The notes under the pieces: generated by a model
What the model was told of the DNA's origin: nothing
What the model saw: only the letters and a program-made list of their open reading frames with translations
The model's database searches: none
Assembly (NCBI RefSeq): GCF_025698545.1
Contig: NC_068575.1
Coordinates: forward strand, 54,383,980 to 54,447,979
From: Gossypium raimondii
Taxonomy: Eukaryota > Streptophyta > Magnoliopsida > Malvales > Malvaceae
Reading direction: 5' to 3'
DNA length: 64,000 nucleotides
In this document: positions 38,086-50,700 of the stretch, one piece after another
Layout of the letters: the number at the start of each line of letters is the position of its first letter
How positions within the stretch are numbered: the stretch's first letter is position 1
Made by a program: the position numbers and the translations under genes

Positions 38086-39592
38086 TTCGATGGATAACAA
38101 TTGTGGATTAGGACAGAGCTTGGGAAGGGGAAGGCTGTCAAAAAGAAGGAACACGAAGACCCAAAATGACTAGGACATTAGCTACAATAAGAGAGCGATT
38201 TGTCTCCGGTCCGGTCTTCTTTTGATTCTTTCACTTGGGGATGTGTGCTTTAAGCTGCTGCGCACTTCTGCATTTGCATCTATCTCCCTTTCTCTTACCC
38301 GTGTGACAACTTTCCGTGGGGTTGCTCACTTGCTCTATAAGCTTCGTCAAATTAGCACCTTCGACTTTTTATTATTTCCGTCAAAACCCCCGCCTTTCTT
38401 TTTCTTCTTCTTCTTGCCCTCCACCCAGTGTCCATCACTTCTACTTTGTGTTTACCCAAAAAGGTTTGTCACCTCAAGAACCTGTCACGTAGGCTGGCAG
38501 GTCAAATCTTTGATAATGTCATTTAACCATGTAAGATTTAGATTGTTCTTTCAGTCAAACACCCTTTACTTGGAGAAAATTTAAAGTCAATGAATACCCC
38601 CATGCCATGACCATGAGACATGAGATGAGCACATGAACTCTATCGGTTTTAGTAATGCGTGAGCCTTGGGATTTTATCGAACACTTGTAAGAGGTACAAT
38701 CCCATCCATCCTACCATTCTTGTCCTTCCTATGACATCTTTCCTAAGCTTAAATGAGTTTGTTTTGCTAACCTTCCTTTATTCCAGTCCATTAGATGTGA
38801 TAATAATGTTCAAAGGTATAAACCCTACAACCAATTTCTTCCATAAATGTTTATTTAATTATTTCCTCCTTGCTACATTTAGGGAAACAAAGCATTTTAG
38901 CAAATGAATTATTAAATTTAAAAAATTGACTTTTTCATAGAGGAGTCCATGAGATAGAAGGCTGGAAATGAAGTGTGTCAAAAGGGAACTAGAGTCCAAA
39001 AAGAAAGGTGCAACCAGGAAAATTTAAAAGAAAAAAAAAAGGAATGGCGGAGAGGACATTGTATAATGATGAAACATACATACGTACGTCACCAAAGTCA
39101 ATATAAAAAGGGGAGCATCATTCGCTAAAGTGTAATCATGAGATTTATACAACAAATTTTCAAACTTGATGAACCCATACTTTCCTAAACCTCCACCAGG
39201 CCCAGGGCAGGGCAGGCAATGCTGGCTGGCTGGCCCTCGGTTGACCCCACACTCCAGAAGCTAGTACCAGAATAATATAAACATAGAATAAAGGAAAAGG
39301 AACTTGGAAATTACATAGATTTATCATTTCTATTAAGTAAGCAAATTAAATCATTAGTGATAAACAAGGGAAGTTTCTTAAGTTAAGATGTAAACATCAA
39401 GAGCTCTGTCTTCAATTGTCTTTGTGGAACAAAGCATTGCTTGGAATGGACCCCTCTTTTTTCATTTTTTTTTCTCTTTTTACCTTTTTTTCCTGGTCTG
39501 CTCTTTTCTACCCTACTTTCGCTTCAGGAATCAAGTCAGCTGCCTAATGAATAATGACCAAATCCTTTTTTTTTTTCATTTTAATTTTGAAT
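38086..39592. repeat. Duplicated segment, copy C, 3' flank of bHLH gene
   Basis: Close match to 3340-4859, with small indels only. No coding evidence: a 120-codon forward frame at 38222 is broken in copy A. Confidence 0.8.
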
Positions 39593-41404
39593 TTAGCTGA
39601 ATATTTGATGAACTGCTGCTGCTATCTCATCCGCTGATCTTAGCGCAGAGTCGTCCTCCATCTGCCATTCCCATTTCCAACACAAACCCAGATAAAGAAG
39701 AAAACAAAACAAAACCAACAAAAAAACAAAGACAACTGTTGAGAAATTTTGGAACTAGGGTTTGAGCCACGACTTGTTCCAACACCAGTTTGAAAACGCA
39801 AACTAAAACTTGTTTTAAAAAAGAACAAACAATATTACCTTGAGATTGAACGAGTAAAGAACAGATGCTCGCGAAGTGGTGATGTTGAGGTGCAAAACCG
39901 TTAACCGAAGAGTTTCCAGGGTGACAATGGCTTGTATCAACTGACCAGCTCTTCTTGAACACTGAATCTTTAAGTTGACATGATTGTGTATTACATTAAC
40001 CTCTACTTCAGCTGCACCTGTTTTGCTTTCTGCTTTTACTTCCTCCCCGCAATGTCCATCTTCAGATCCATTTTCATATTCTTGCTGATGAATTTCCATG
40101 GCGGGATTTGACATGCTATTGTTGCTTTCGTGGACTTTTCTTGTTCTCTTCTGTGCTTCCAGGGATTGAAGAAGTTGCTCTAGCTCCTTAACGAAGTCAA
40201 TTGCACCAGCTATGATTGACGCTTGGTCACCCTGCAAACACAAACCCAAACATGATTTTTTTGTGAAAGAAAGTAGAGCTAAATAGCCCAACAGGGGGAC
40301 TAAAATGTTGGTGAAGGATAGATTGTTATACTCTTTGGATATAACATGGAGGCATGAGAGAGCGGAGAGAATTTAGATAATCGTTCATTTGACGTCTACG
40401 GTTTCGTTCAACGGCAATGTGGGTCATGCGTTGGCTTTCAACTTCTTCTTTGTTCTTGGCTGCCTTCGTTCGTTTTCGCTTTCTTCGTTCTCTAGTAATC
40501 GGAGGGGACTTTGTGAAAATCTTCTGAGATGAGGAGCCCAAGTTGGGTTCTCTGCTACAATTATCAGACTTTGGTTGGTGTTGGTTAGACCCAGAGCTGA
40601 GAACTTCAACGCATGAGCTTGAAGGTGGGCTTTTCTTAAGCTCTTTGGTCTCGGATTTGACTGGTGAATGTAAGTCGAGTACTGTTTCATGGGTGACACA
40701 ACTTTCCAGCTCTAGGGCTTGAACTTGGGTTTCCATTTCAGGAATAAAAGGATTGGTGTTTAGCTCCCAAGGCTTCTTCATGTGTTGCAGTCTCAGAAGT
40801 GTCTGGAAGTTGGGTTCTTTAAAGGCAAAAAGCTGAGGAGACTCCACGCTCTGAAGCATCTGAAGGAATGGCATTTTCTCTTCAAAGCTTGGTATTGAAA
40901 AGTGTGCTTCTTCTTCTTCTTCTCCAAGCTTTAATCTCTCACAGCTAATAAAACCTTGTTCTAAGCATTCCACCTCCAAATGCTCTCCTAGGAACTGCAA
41001 TGAGTAATTTGAAGGGAGAAAACAAAAACAAAAGGAAATAAGCAAAATTTTTAACTTGGCTCAAATGCTAACAATCTAAAGATATTTGAAAAGAAAAATA
41101 TCATTTAATTGGGTGGAGGCCACATGGTTCAGTCTCTCTCAGTAGATAAAGAGAGAATGAAAGCAGAATGAGAGTAGAATGTTGAAAGAGTAAGAAGAAG
41201 TAGTAGTGCAGTAGCAGATGTTAGTATTTTCCTGCAAAACAACATAAGATGCATTGAATGCAAGCATTTTTAGTGTAAATGCAGTCTCCATCTTGAGTCT
41301 AGAAACGGGATTCGAGAAAAGAAGAAATGCAATAAGAAACACAAAGTCCTAAAGCAAGCAAAATAACATACATAAGGATTAATGGGTCCTTGGGGCCTCT
41401 CCAT
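39593..41404 (-). CDS. BHLH57: bHLH57-like transcription factor, copy C, intact
   Basis: Four coding exons on the minus strand: 41372-41404, 40332-40994, 39839-40231 and 39593-39661. All have GT-AG introns and phase-0 junctions, giving 385 residues. Exon 1 encodes only 11 residues (MERPQGPINPY), matching the start of Arabidopsis bHLH57 in style; further family marks are PFLQMLQS and [12 protein letters not shown]. The bHLH spans about 201-261: basic region [10 protein letters not shown] with His203, Glu207 and Arg211, the E-box-contacting set, then helix 2 after the intron. A C-terminal ACT-like dimerisation domain occupies about 306-384 ([25 protein letters not shown]), ending [13 protein letters not shown]. 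The acidic run EEEEE near residue 27 is one Glu shorter than in copy A. Family knowledge: bHLH subgroup Ia regulators, nuclear; the specific target genes are not known from sequence. Copy A is a near-identical duplicate 34.7 kb away. Confidence 0.92.
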
Positions 41405-42130
41405 AAACAGCTTAGCAGTAGTTGAAGTAAATGCCCTAAATTCGTTCTTTTTCTCCTTCTGTGTCCCTCTCTCAGTTACCAACATTCCATAAATTGAAGC
41501 TAACAAATCAATACAAGTAATAAATGTAACCCCAATGAAGTACAATAAGACCCTAACACCACCCCCATAGCCAACACACAATTTATTCCTCAGTTTCCTG
41601 GTACTGGTAATAAATGCTTTGAAGAATTCTCACTGAAAAAAGGGGGGGGGGGGGGCTGTAAACAGAGTTGAAATGCTGCAACTGGAAACTGGGATAAAAC
41701 AATGGTGAAGGAAAAGGAAACGAGCAACAGATATGGTAAGAAACGAAGGGTGGAAAATAGCCAAAGTGAGAGTGATAAGATATACATTATACAGTATGTA
41801 TTTGGTTACTTGGGAGTGGGAGGGTTGGTGAGGGTTTTGCAGAAGAGTAGAGAGAGAGAGGGATTGTCTGATTGGAGATTGCAGTTTTGTCTAGCAGCGG
41901 GGACAGACAGTTGTGGGGACTCCCTTTCGAGCGTACACCAAAAGGAAAAAAGCTTTGGAAAGTCCTCCTATGGATTTTGTCACCCGTCTGATTGATGATG
42001 GGTCATTTCCTTATAGCGCATCTCCACCATTTCCTTTGTTTTTAAAATATTAATATATATATTTTTTGTGAATTCCCCATTTTACTGCAAGTCATATAAT
42101 CCTTCGTTTTCCGTTTGCACATGACGTATG
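41405..42130. promoter_or_regulatory. Upstream region of bHLH57-like copy C
   Basis: Matches 6674-7420 closely, apart from a G run at 41642-41655 and some small deletions (for example near 41870, where a stretch present in copy A near 7130-7150 is missing). It presumably carries the 5' UTR and promoter; no start site could be fixed. Confidence 0.5.
41642..41655 (+). repeat. Poly-G run of 14
   Basis: An uninterrupted run of 14 G. The equivalent place in copy A (about 6905-6915) reads AAAAGAGGGAAAAATATG. It is unique to copy C and a likely source of sequencing error. Confidence 0.9.
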
Positions 42131-42480
42131 ATTGGAGCCTGAGAATTGTGGACACCGATTTCATTCGATAATGACTTTAAAAAAATTATCCACTTGAACT
42201 GCCGTTTATTCATTTTCTACTTGTAAAACTAAATTGCACGCCTTCAGCCACACAACCAGGGGGGATTTTCTTTCTAAACAAAACTGGTAACTTTGGTCTT
42301 GTCCTGTAGTTCATAGATTTATTATGCTCGCACATAGTAGAGCCAGTCAAAAATAAAAAATCCGTAAGTGTTACCATTGCCGGCTGAGCTGCGATTCATC
42401 TCATCAACAATATATCCTCGTATATCATCATGGATAAACCAAAGCCCCAAGATTTCAAGGAACCTTATCCTCTTTTAGAG
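42131..42480. repeat. Duplicated segment, copy C distal block
   Basis: Matches 10391-10690: landmarks are GAATTGTGG.CACCGATTTCATT, AACTGCCGTTTAT, CAGCCACACAACCAGGGGG and CTTTGGTCTTGTCCTGTAG. It contains about 45 bases near 42380-42425 absent from copy A. Confidence 0.7.
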
Positions 42481-42770
42481 AGTTGAATTTTTCATCCTTC
42501 AGTAAAATCAAACAGGGTTTGTCAGCTCATTTACAAAATGAATGAGAGGATGGCATAACCCCATTTCACATGATTCTTGTGACGCAAAACTCCAGTTGTT
42601 GATAGACTTCAATTATTGGAGGCAATTGCTATACACCTGTGTTGCCAAATTTTGCATTTTAGTAACAAAACAGTACCTTTACTATATTTTAAATTGCATT
42701 TTAGTTTTTTTATTGAAAAAATAAACAATTTACTCTCAGCATATTAGTTGAAGTAGCAAAATAATCTCTC

Positions 42771-42950
42771 TAGAGGTGTGTATTTGGTTATTTTTGTTAG
42801 TTATTTGTACTTAACCGACTTAACCGGTAATAATTTTTAATAATCGAATTAATTTATTCAAACTATCATATTTGATTTTATTGAACCAATTTAACTTATA
42901 CTGTTTCGGTCAGTTAACCGACTTCACCGTACTTTTTTAAAATATTTTTT
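42771..42950. mobile_element. hAT-like MITE fragment
   Basis: Starts TAGAGGTGTGTATTTGG and has TTAACCGACTTAACCGG-type units inside, like the complete MITE at 33843-34340. No matching right end or target duplication is visible, so it is a truncated relative. Confidence 0.5.
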
Positions 42951-45127
42951 TGTACAATATATTCTTTTATTTTGAAAGATAAACATTCTAGATATTGATG
43001 GTGCTGCAGTCGCGTGAGAGAATAATAAAGGAGACGATGAAGCATGTGTAATGATCAAAAGGCTGAAAGATTGGGTGACGATGAAAGAGGGAGCGAAGGA
43101 GGCATCAGGGAGAGACAATGAACTGATGAATGTTTGCAAAGAAAAAAGGAAAAAAAGGAAGCTAATTAGAAATCCTTCCCTCAATGGGAATCAATGAAGG
43201 GATCCTTTTAAATATGGTGGCTCCTCATATGTTATTGGTTGTACATGCAACAGCCGCTATTTCTTATCATTGCCAATTAAAATGGCAAGAGAAGAAACAC
43301 TTGGGTGGAAGAAAGAAGCTAAATAAGAGGAGCAACTTCCATCTTTCACAATACGATGCTTATCTGTACAATGTTTGGACGCAATACTTTATTGCTACAA
43401 GAGTTGTAAGGGAAAGCGATGAAGTTTTAAAATATTGGCGTCAAACATAGGGAAGTCTTGAAATTTTGGCACACGTCCTATAGCTTCATAAGCTTTATGC
43501 AAATGAAGAGAAAGACGAAAAGATTCCTTAAGAGGTCAACCGTGGGGAATGGAATCCACCACACTCCCTCACATAAACCAAGGCAAGATCTTCCCATTCC
43601 CTCTCACAATCTAGAAAGAAGGTGTGATTGAAAGAAGATAGAAAGTACTCTTCCATATGGTCTAATAATGGACATAATGCTAATTTATTTTTAAAATTTT
43701 AGAATAACTTTTAGGGCAAGGTTGAACGTCTGTTTTATTATTGAAATAAAAATTTAATGATTGTTGGTGTATTTCGTCTTAATTTTTATTATCTTTCACA
43801 TTTGGTCATCCCAGAGATCTTTCTGGGTCAGGCTCAGACTAGGCCTAACAAGGAATTTCTAAACATTGTCTCTGCCCAGGCCCTATGGGCTTTACATTTT
43901 ATTCAAGCCCAATCTTAAATAAAATAAGGTAGTTCAGGCGTAGTGGACCCGGTTTGAGAGACAGAAGTTAAATACTTCACAAACTAACAGGTACTGAATA
44001 TGGATCAATGAATATTGTTGTTGAACATGAAGGGCAATTTGCGATCTGCTTGGGCTATTTTTCTTCAGTTCTCCGGTTTCTCGAGCAAGAACCTTGTTTT
44101 AACTTAACCTTATAGTCGGAGATTTAACTTTATTTTAATAGTTTATGTTTGAAACTCGAAGTTGTTCCTCTCAACAATATCGTTTTCAAAATTTAAATTT
44201 ATATTCTCTACTTTAAAATATAATGTACTTTTTTAGTATAATATTACTACTATGTTTGCTTAGTTTAAAAAAGGAACATTGTCTCTAACCTTACCAAAAA
44301 TAATGAGAAATAAACATAGATTCAGATAACTCGACCCTTGCTAGCCTTGGGAACAAAATTAAAAGAAAGGTTATTGATTGTTTAGTTATTCCCATGATAT
44401 TTCTGTGGTTAATTACTAAAGGAAATACCACTAGGTTGATATTAATGAACATATTTTTTACAGTTCGGATATAATTATATAATATACATTCCAGAAGTGA
44501 ATTTCTTTCTTAGCATTTTCCCAAATTTACGATATAACATGAATCTGATACATTTTCAGCACTTGTAGTTGAGATATATGGAGAATCCGAAGAAAGTTTA
44601 TATTTGCAAATTTTAATCAAAGTTGGTACTTATATATGTAAAAATGTAATCTCTGTTTTAGACTTCAAATTAAGGCCTAGCTAAATACGGGAGTAGATAA
44701 TTGGGCAACTTCAAAAGGCAATTAAAGAGTGGTCCTAGTAATGATGGAGAGGAAATTAAGCGATTACTATAAAGAGGAACAGAAAATGAGAGCTTCTAAT
44801 GGCAATGGCATTGACACCTAACTAAAGAACCCTATAACTTTGTGCCTTTGTCGGGGAAATACTTTCCAGTGAGGATTGAGGAATATGTAGCCAATATTAT
44901 AAGAAAAACAGCACACATTTTTTTGTGAAGAAGAAGAAGAAGCCCCTTTCTATGAATTTGTCTGAACACGTTGCTTAGGGCTAATTAGACATAAAGAAGT
45001 TTACAGAACTTTGGAAAAATCATAGCACCAAAGGTACACGAAAATTCATGAAACAAAAAGAGAAGAGAGAAGCCAGAATAATTAGCTTGTAAAATGAAAG
45101 CCATTTACATGATCTACATGCTTCAAA
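42951..45127. other. Intergenic DNA, no gene supported
   Basis: Mixed composition, without recognisable domains. An 88-codon forward frame at 43184-43450 contains plausible protein-like sequence but matches no family I know and has no splice partners that I could find. Bases 43800-44000 look transposon-derived. Confidence 0.35.
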
Positions 45128-45742
45128 TCATATATCTACTTTACAAGGAGGAGCTCCAAGCAATGGCACCGGCCCTACCGCACCCTTCTTCAAGTCAACG
45201 CAAACATCACATTTCACATAAACACCGTACTTCACTGTCTTTATAGCACCAGCTTTCCATCTCAACTTACCCAGCAACACCACCCTCAGCGCCACCACTC
45301 CGTACGCCTCATCCATCATCAGTCCATTCACCACTTCCGCCGATGCTGGCACCGTCCCGCTACCCAGCAGAGGGGTCAGTGCCACCGTGCTCTTTGCCTC
45401 TTGGTACAGTGGTGGCAAGTCCGTTGCGGGAGTAATCTGCTGGTTTCTGTACGAAACAGAAGCTTGCAACTTGTCGTAAAAGATAGAGACTCTCCTGTTG
45501 GGGTTTCTTGTCACGATGGTGAACTGCATGGAAGTGGAAATGATGGGTTGTGAGGTGGCGTTGAGTTGGTAGATAGCTGCACCTACTACAGCGAAACGAG
45601 GCTTGCGGGGACGGTAGATGAGGCACACAGCAACTGCTGATGCTCCTGCCAAGAGGAGGAAAATGAAAAGGCATAAGCCACAGGACCGGCCTGTGCCTCC
45701 TTGGCTGTGTTTTGGTGTCTTGGGTTTACCTTCTTGTGTCAT
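45128..45742 (-). CDS. NHL / LEA2-domain membrane protein (NDR1/HIN1-like)
   Basis: A single-exon gene of 204 residues. It has a short basic cytosolic N-terminus, one membrane segment at about 21-43 (CLFIFLLLAGASAVAVCLIY), then a LEA2 beta-sandwich domain from about 60 to the end. The family motif NPNRRVSIFYD follows the strand ending TIVTR. Cys residues near the C-terminus (VKCDVCVDL, APPCKVDI) suit an extracytoplasmic domain. The ATG at 45740-45742 is the first in frame, and the length is typical for NDR1/HIN1-like proteins of 200-220 residues. Known members sit in the plasma membrane and several act in defence signalling; that role for this protein is inference. No intron is needed. The neighbours (intergenic repeats on one side, PRR9 on the other) give no functional hint. 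Confidence 0.88.
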   Translation of the reverse strand: MTQEGKPKTPKHSQGGTGRSCGLCLFIFLLLAGASAVAVCLIYRPRKPRFAVVGAAIYQLNATSQPIISTSMQFTIVTRNPNRRVSIFYDKLQASVSYRNQQITPATDLPPLYQEAKSTVALTPLLGSGTVPASAEVVNGLMMDEAYGVVALRVVLLGKLRWKAGAIKTVKYGVYVKCDVCVDLKKGAVGPVPLLGAPPCKVDI

Positions 45743-47785
45743 TTTGTCTTTTGGTTTACATGGTCTGGCATGGAAGGTATTTGTATTGTAAAAGGGAGGA
45801 GGGTTCCTTGGGTGGTGGTGACCGGCCGAATGGCAATGTTGAAAATAAATACTACTATATTAAGAAGAAAATGTTGTGTGTAACAAATGGAACAAAAGAG
45901 GGGGGCTTGGGTCCATCATCCATACCTCGATGGTTGCTAAAGTGGGCTTTTCCCCCTTATGTTTCGATTATAACAAATGAAGCTCCCGGGTGGGGTGCTC
46001 TTTTTCTTTTTCCTTTGTTTCTTTTGAATTTCTATATCTTAGCCTTTTTATTTATTTATTTATTTTTAATTTTTTCACATTGCTTTTTGTTTTTCTAACT
46101 TTATTTTGGAGGAGTGGAACACTATATGCCATATGTTGAAAAAAAAGAAAAGAAATTAGAAAAAGCAAAAACATGATTCATAAAAGCAATTGGTAATGAG
46201 TATGAAAGTCGATATTTAAACGGTACCTATGAAGTCCTTCAATTTTAGGATATTAGTTTTTTTTTTTGAAATTTATGGTTGTCCGTTCTTATAACATTAT
46301 TTAAATTCTATCATTAAAAGTATGTAATAACATCTTAATATAAAATTACATTCAACAAAATATTTATCATTAATTTTAATTTGAGGTCGTGATTAAATCA
46401 ATCTTTTATTTTACCTCTATTAAGTATTCAAAACCTACTCATAGTTCCTTTCACCAGTTGTCTTTTTCCTTTTAACATTTTCTAAACCCATCTAATTAAA
46501 CATAAACATTATAAAGTAGGTTATTCAAAGTTGGATGGAGCTGCGAAGCTGAGTGGTAGATAGCTTTAGTGTGTGGGCTATTCTACTGGTCGGGCATTAT
46601 ATGATGTTAGCATGTTAAACAGTTGGTAGGTTGTTACAAAGTCTGTTAAGCAGTTCATTAGGCAGTTGGTTCTCATATGTATATAAAACATCAACAATGT
46701 ATTGATTCAAGATAAGATAATAAAGACTAAAGAATTCTTCTATATTTCACAGCAGTGGAAGCTTCCTATTGCGGACTGATATCCCAGTTAAAAGTTAAAA
46801 TTTGAACTATGAGCTGCACCACCATCTACTAACACACGTTATTGTAATTTGTCGCCTTATCCAATATATCAACGTTGGGTTTGCCAAAAAGGTTAAGAGT
46901 TTCGACTTTCAACAAGAAATTGATATTGTTGTAACCAAATATTATCAAGAGTTAATTTAGAAGTAGCAAAAAGAAAAAAGATTCATTAAGAAATAAATAC
47001 TATTTTTAATATTTTGCACAGAGGACTCTTAGTAATGGTTTGTCTCTATATGCATAATAAGCAGAAAGGCATTGGCGGAACACCAACAAAAATGGGCTAG
47101 TTTCTTAAACCCCAAATGCATCTGTATCACACGTATAGGTGGTTGTTTTTTGCCCCTTCTTCATGCTTGCTTGGGATCCAAGTCCCCACACGATGCCATA
47201 GAATCGAGTCACATATGCATATGTCCCATGCTTTTCTTTTTTCTTCCACGTTAAAAGTCCTGCATTTTGCACCAGAGTTCATCCCCCACTTTCTGCGATT
47301 CAATTCAGATTACTTTGTTTCTTCCTATTGCCGCCACCCACTGTTTTACATTGAATGAAATCTCAGAGAATAATGCTACGTACCTAAACAATCTAATATA
47401 CAAAAAATAGCAAGTTGTAGGAAAAATATTCAAAGACGTGTTTAACCCATATATTAAAGCAAATTACAGTCTATATACAATACAACTAACCTGCCTAATT
47501 ACAATAAGTTTCCGATGTGCATTCACTCACACATATGATATTAATACCCGGAAAAAGCACGGCGCTACCTCACTAATCACTACTTACTAAAAGTGTTGCC
47601 TATTTGAGTTGGATGCAAAATAACTACATTCATCATCCATAGCAAAATACTCAAGGAGTTGCAAGATATTTCCGCTATCACATGGTCCTTTTTTTCTTCC
47701 GAGAAGATGCTTGCAACTGAAAATATGATGCAAGATTTCAACAAGAAATAAGCTCCTTTCCAAGAGGGAACACAAGATTGTGTCT
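45743..47785. other. Intergenic DNA between NHL gene and PRR9-like gene
   Basis: Holds the promoter of the NHL gene (left) and the 3' flank of the PRR9-like gene (right). Long T and A runs at 46000-46170 and an AT-rich middle. The forward and reverse frames of 60-128 codons overlap one another and show no domain. Confidence 0.45.
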
Positions 47786-50700
47786 TCATATTTTATGGCT
47801 ATCACCATTATCTAGAGGGGTGCCATGTTGCACTTGACGGATAAACTGCCCTTTCACTCGGGGTCGCTGCTCTGCCAGTCGCTTCCGGTTCTGATATCGA
47901 ACCTGTGCAAAGAAGCTACTGATTAAGCAATTCAACAGGCCTTTAAGAAATGTTTAGCTACCCTTTTTTCTCTTCTATCACCAAAGAGTGAAATAGGATG
48001 TTATCACATTCTCGGAGCTTTACAAGGTAAGCCTCTGAATCCAGATTGCTTGTATTTGATGCAAATTAAATATTAGCTTCTTAATAGTAATAATCATAAT
48101 AGTAGCAGCAGCAGCTAGAACATGGTATCTACTATTATTGGAACCACAATGCTTGAATAACACAAAAATTACTTAGATGGCACTAATGAGACATAGAGTG
48201 GATGTGGTGAAGTGACACTGACCTCATTTTTAGGTGAAGAGGAAGTACACTAGCATAAGCATACAACCATCGGTATCATCCTGGTACTTACCTTCAACCA
48301 AAATGAATAATAATAATAATAGTAATATACCTTTTTCTCAAAGCATCGATCTTTCCGCTTAAGTCGGAACTTCATCAAAGCAGCTTCTCTTTGGCTGGAG
48401 CGGTGCGTATCCATCCCTTTTAATCCATCATGAATAAAACAATTGCTATTATTGAAAGTCTCCATGGTTGTGCCCTTATCAATTGCTGCAGCAAGAGTAA
48501 CAACAGAACTTGCATTGCTCCAACTTGGAACAGCTCCATGTGTGCAGCTCTTTTCATGATTTTCGACATCATTACATAAACGACTGCAAGCACTCTGATA
48601 ATCTATAAGAGAACTGCACCTTAATTCCTCAATAGGCTCCTGCTTGTTCTGCCCTTGAAGAGTTTGATCATTAGAAGAATTGGTAGCTTCATCACACCAG
48701 CCGTAACACTGTTCTGAGTCATCAACATCAGGGTCTGAATGCACTAAGGTGCTCACAGGAAGGGGAGAATATTCTTGCTTTCCAACTTGTTTTGGACCAC
48801 ATGCAGGGGGTAAACTTGATTTTGCATGATAAAAGTGTGGGGAAACATCATTACATCCAGCATGCACGTCATCCATCCTCATCCCTGTAACTCAAAACAG
48901 CCCAAGTGGGGTGTTTGAATTTGTTATTTCAGATTGACCCTCGATTGGATCAAGAAGGATTCTCCCAACTATAATAACATGAGGTTAAGAAGTACCGTTG
49001 TTACTTTCTAGGTCTTGTCTGGGGTTGCTGTTACCCTCTTCGCGGTTGCCATCTAGTGTAAGGAAAATAGGCAGTAATGACTTCCTATTGTTATACCTGC
49101 ATTTCAAAAAATAGAGATTAAGCACACAACAATATTTTCTATTAATGCCAGCGAACTGTGTACAGAGATAACAGATAGCATACATTAGATCCAAAAGTTT
49201 ACTTTATCATAAATTCAGTTGCTCCTTCACGTGAAATTCTGGAAGCCAATTATTTTATTCGATCTACTATGTCAGATACTTGGCGCAGAAAAATTAAAGA
49301 AATTCTCACTCCAGATCATGAAGGTTGAGCCAACCCCCTGAAATATATAGACCTCACCTTGGCTCATTTCTCAGGTCTATCATAGGAGTCAGGATGTCTT
49401 TATAGAAGGCAACAGATTTACGTTGAAATATGATATGGTAATTGCGCATATCACCCGCTTTAAAGTGCAACTTGGTAATTGATGCTATTTAAACAATATT
49501 AAGCTGGATAATTAAATACCTTTTTTTTTAATTATGGACCCCTTTATAGGAAATTTCAGGAGAGTATCCACTAACCTATGGCACCGTAATGACCTTAACA
49601 TTGCTTCCACTGCCCTCAATAGCATTGTACAAGAATTCAGGTTTACCTAATCTCTAATTCTCCAGAAAATGATTCTAATTAATAGTTGGTCTAGAAACAA
49701 AATTTTCAAGACCAGCCAAAGAAATCCTTCGTTAAAAATAGTAAAATATGGAGAAAAAACAAGACATTACTATTGTGTAAGATCAAGCAACTCTTTTCTC
49801 TAATCCAACAAAGAGCAAGTAAGCAACAGAATAGAATCTTAATTTAGCCAAAACATCTTCACATCTCAAGCTCAACCATACGGTAAATAAAATAAGGGAA
49901 ACAAAAAGTTTACCATGAAAAAGGCGACGCATCAGAATGGTTTAGTATATGCTTTTCATTGGTACCTTGACTCTTTGCGCTCCTTGAACAAGGTCTTCTT
50001 AAAGAAAGCTCCAACTGTGGAGAAAATTCTAACTTGTTTGCACCATCACTTAAGCTAGAAATTGCAAAGGTGCCCATAGGCTGTTTATCAAATGAATCAA
50101 TTAAATCAATAGCTCCAGTGGATGATTCCCTTAATTCGTCATTGCAGCCAACTCCAATCATAACATATGCAATTCTTTTATCACTTTGTAGTCCAACAAC
50201 ATTATGTGCCATCTCGTCAACGAATGCAGAGTTCTCTTCGAGTTTTGATGCAATTGATTCACAAGTGCCACTGCAATGAGCAACCTCCACAAATCTCTTT
50301 GAATTTTCAGATACAAATAGCTTGTCAGATATCCCTGGTCATGAAGAGGAACAGATTTTCTTTCTTTTAGCTGGAATTAGAAAAGGAAAACTTAAAAAGT
50401 ATAAAAACGGTGTAAAAAGATAAGGTAAAATGCCTTCAGCTTGACCCTCATTTTGAAGCGACTCCTGACCCGGTTTGACAAAATTTCCCTGCTGCTCTCT
50501 GCCTGTATCGCTAACATTTGAACTCATACACTTCAATTGCGAAAGACCCTGCATATTTTGCATGTATGAACTCTCAGCTTCCAAGCAAGGCGTTGTACAA
50601 GTGCTCTGCACAAGAGGTGGCAGAACATGCGGTCTCTATGCGAAACTACATGGAGCCACCCTACTCACAGATACAGAATCGAGACTTCTCAAGTAGACAC

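Noticed and set aside
39593..41404. Assignment to bHLH70/71/94/96 instead of bHLH57
   Set aside because: The N-terminal short exon, [18 protein letters not shown] and PWEL motifs and the C-terminal NHV.LK.QC pattern fit bHLH57 better than other subgroup Ia members.
43184..43450. 88-codon forward frame
   Set aside because: Protein-like composition, but no recognisable family, no splice partners and transposon-like surroundings.
46521..46620. tRNA-like phrase (GCTGAGTGGTAGA-type)
   Set aside because: No cloverleaf with matching acceptor and T-arm could be built around it.
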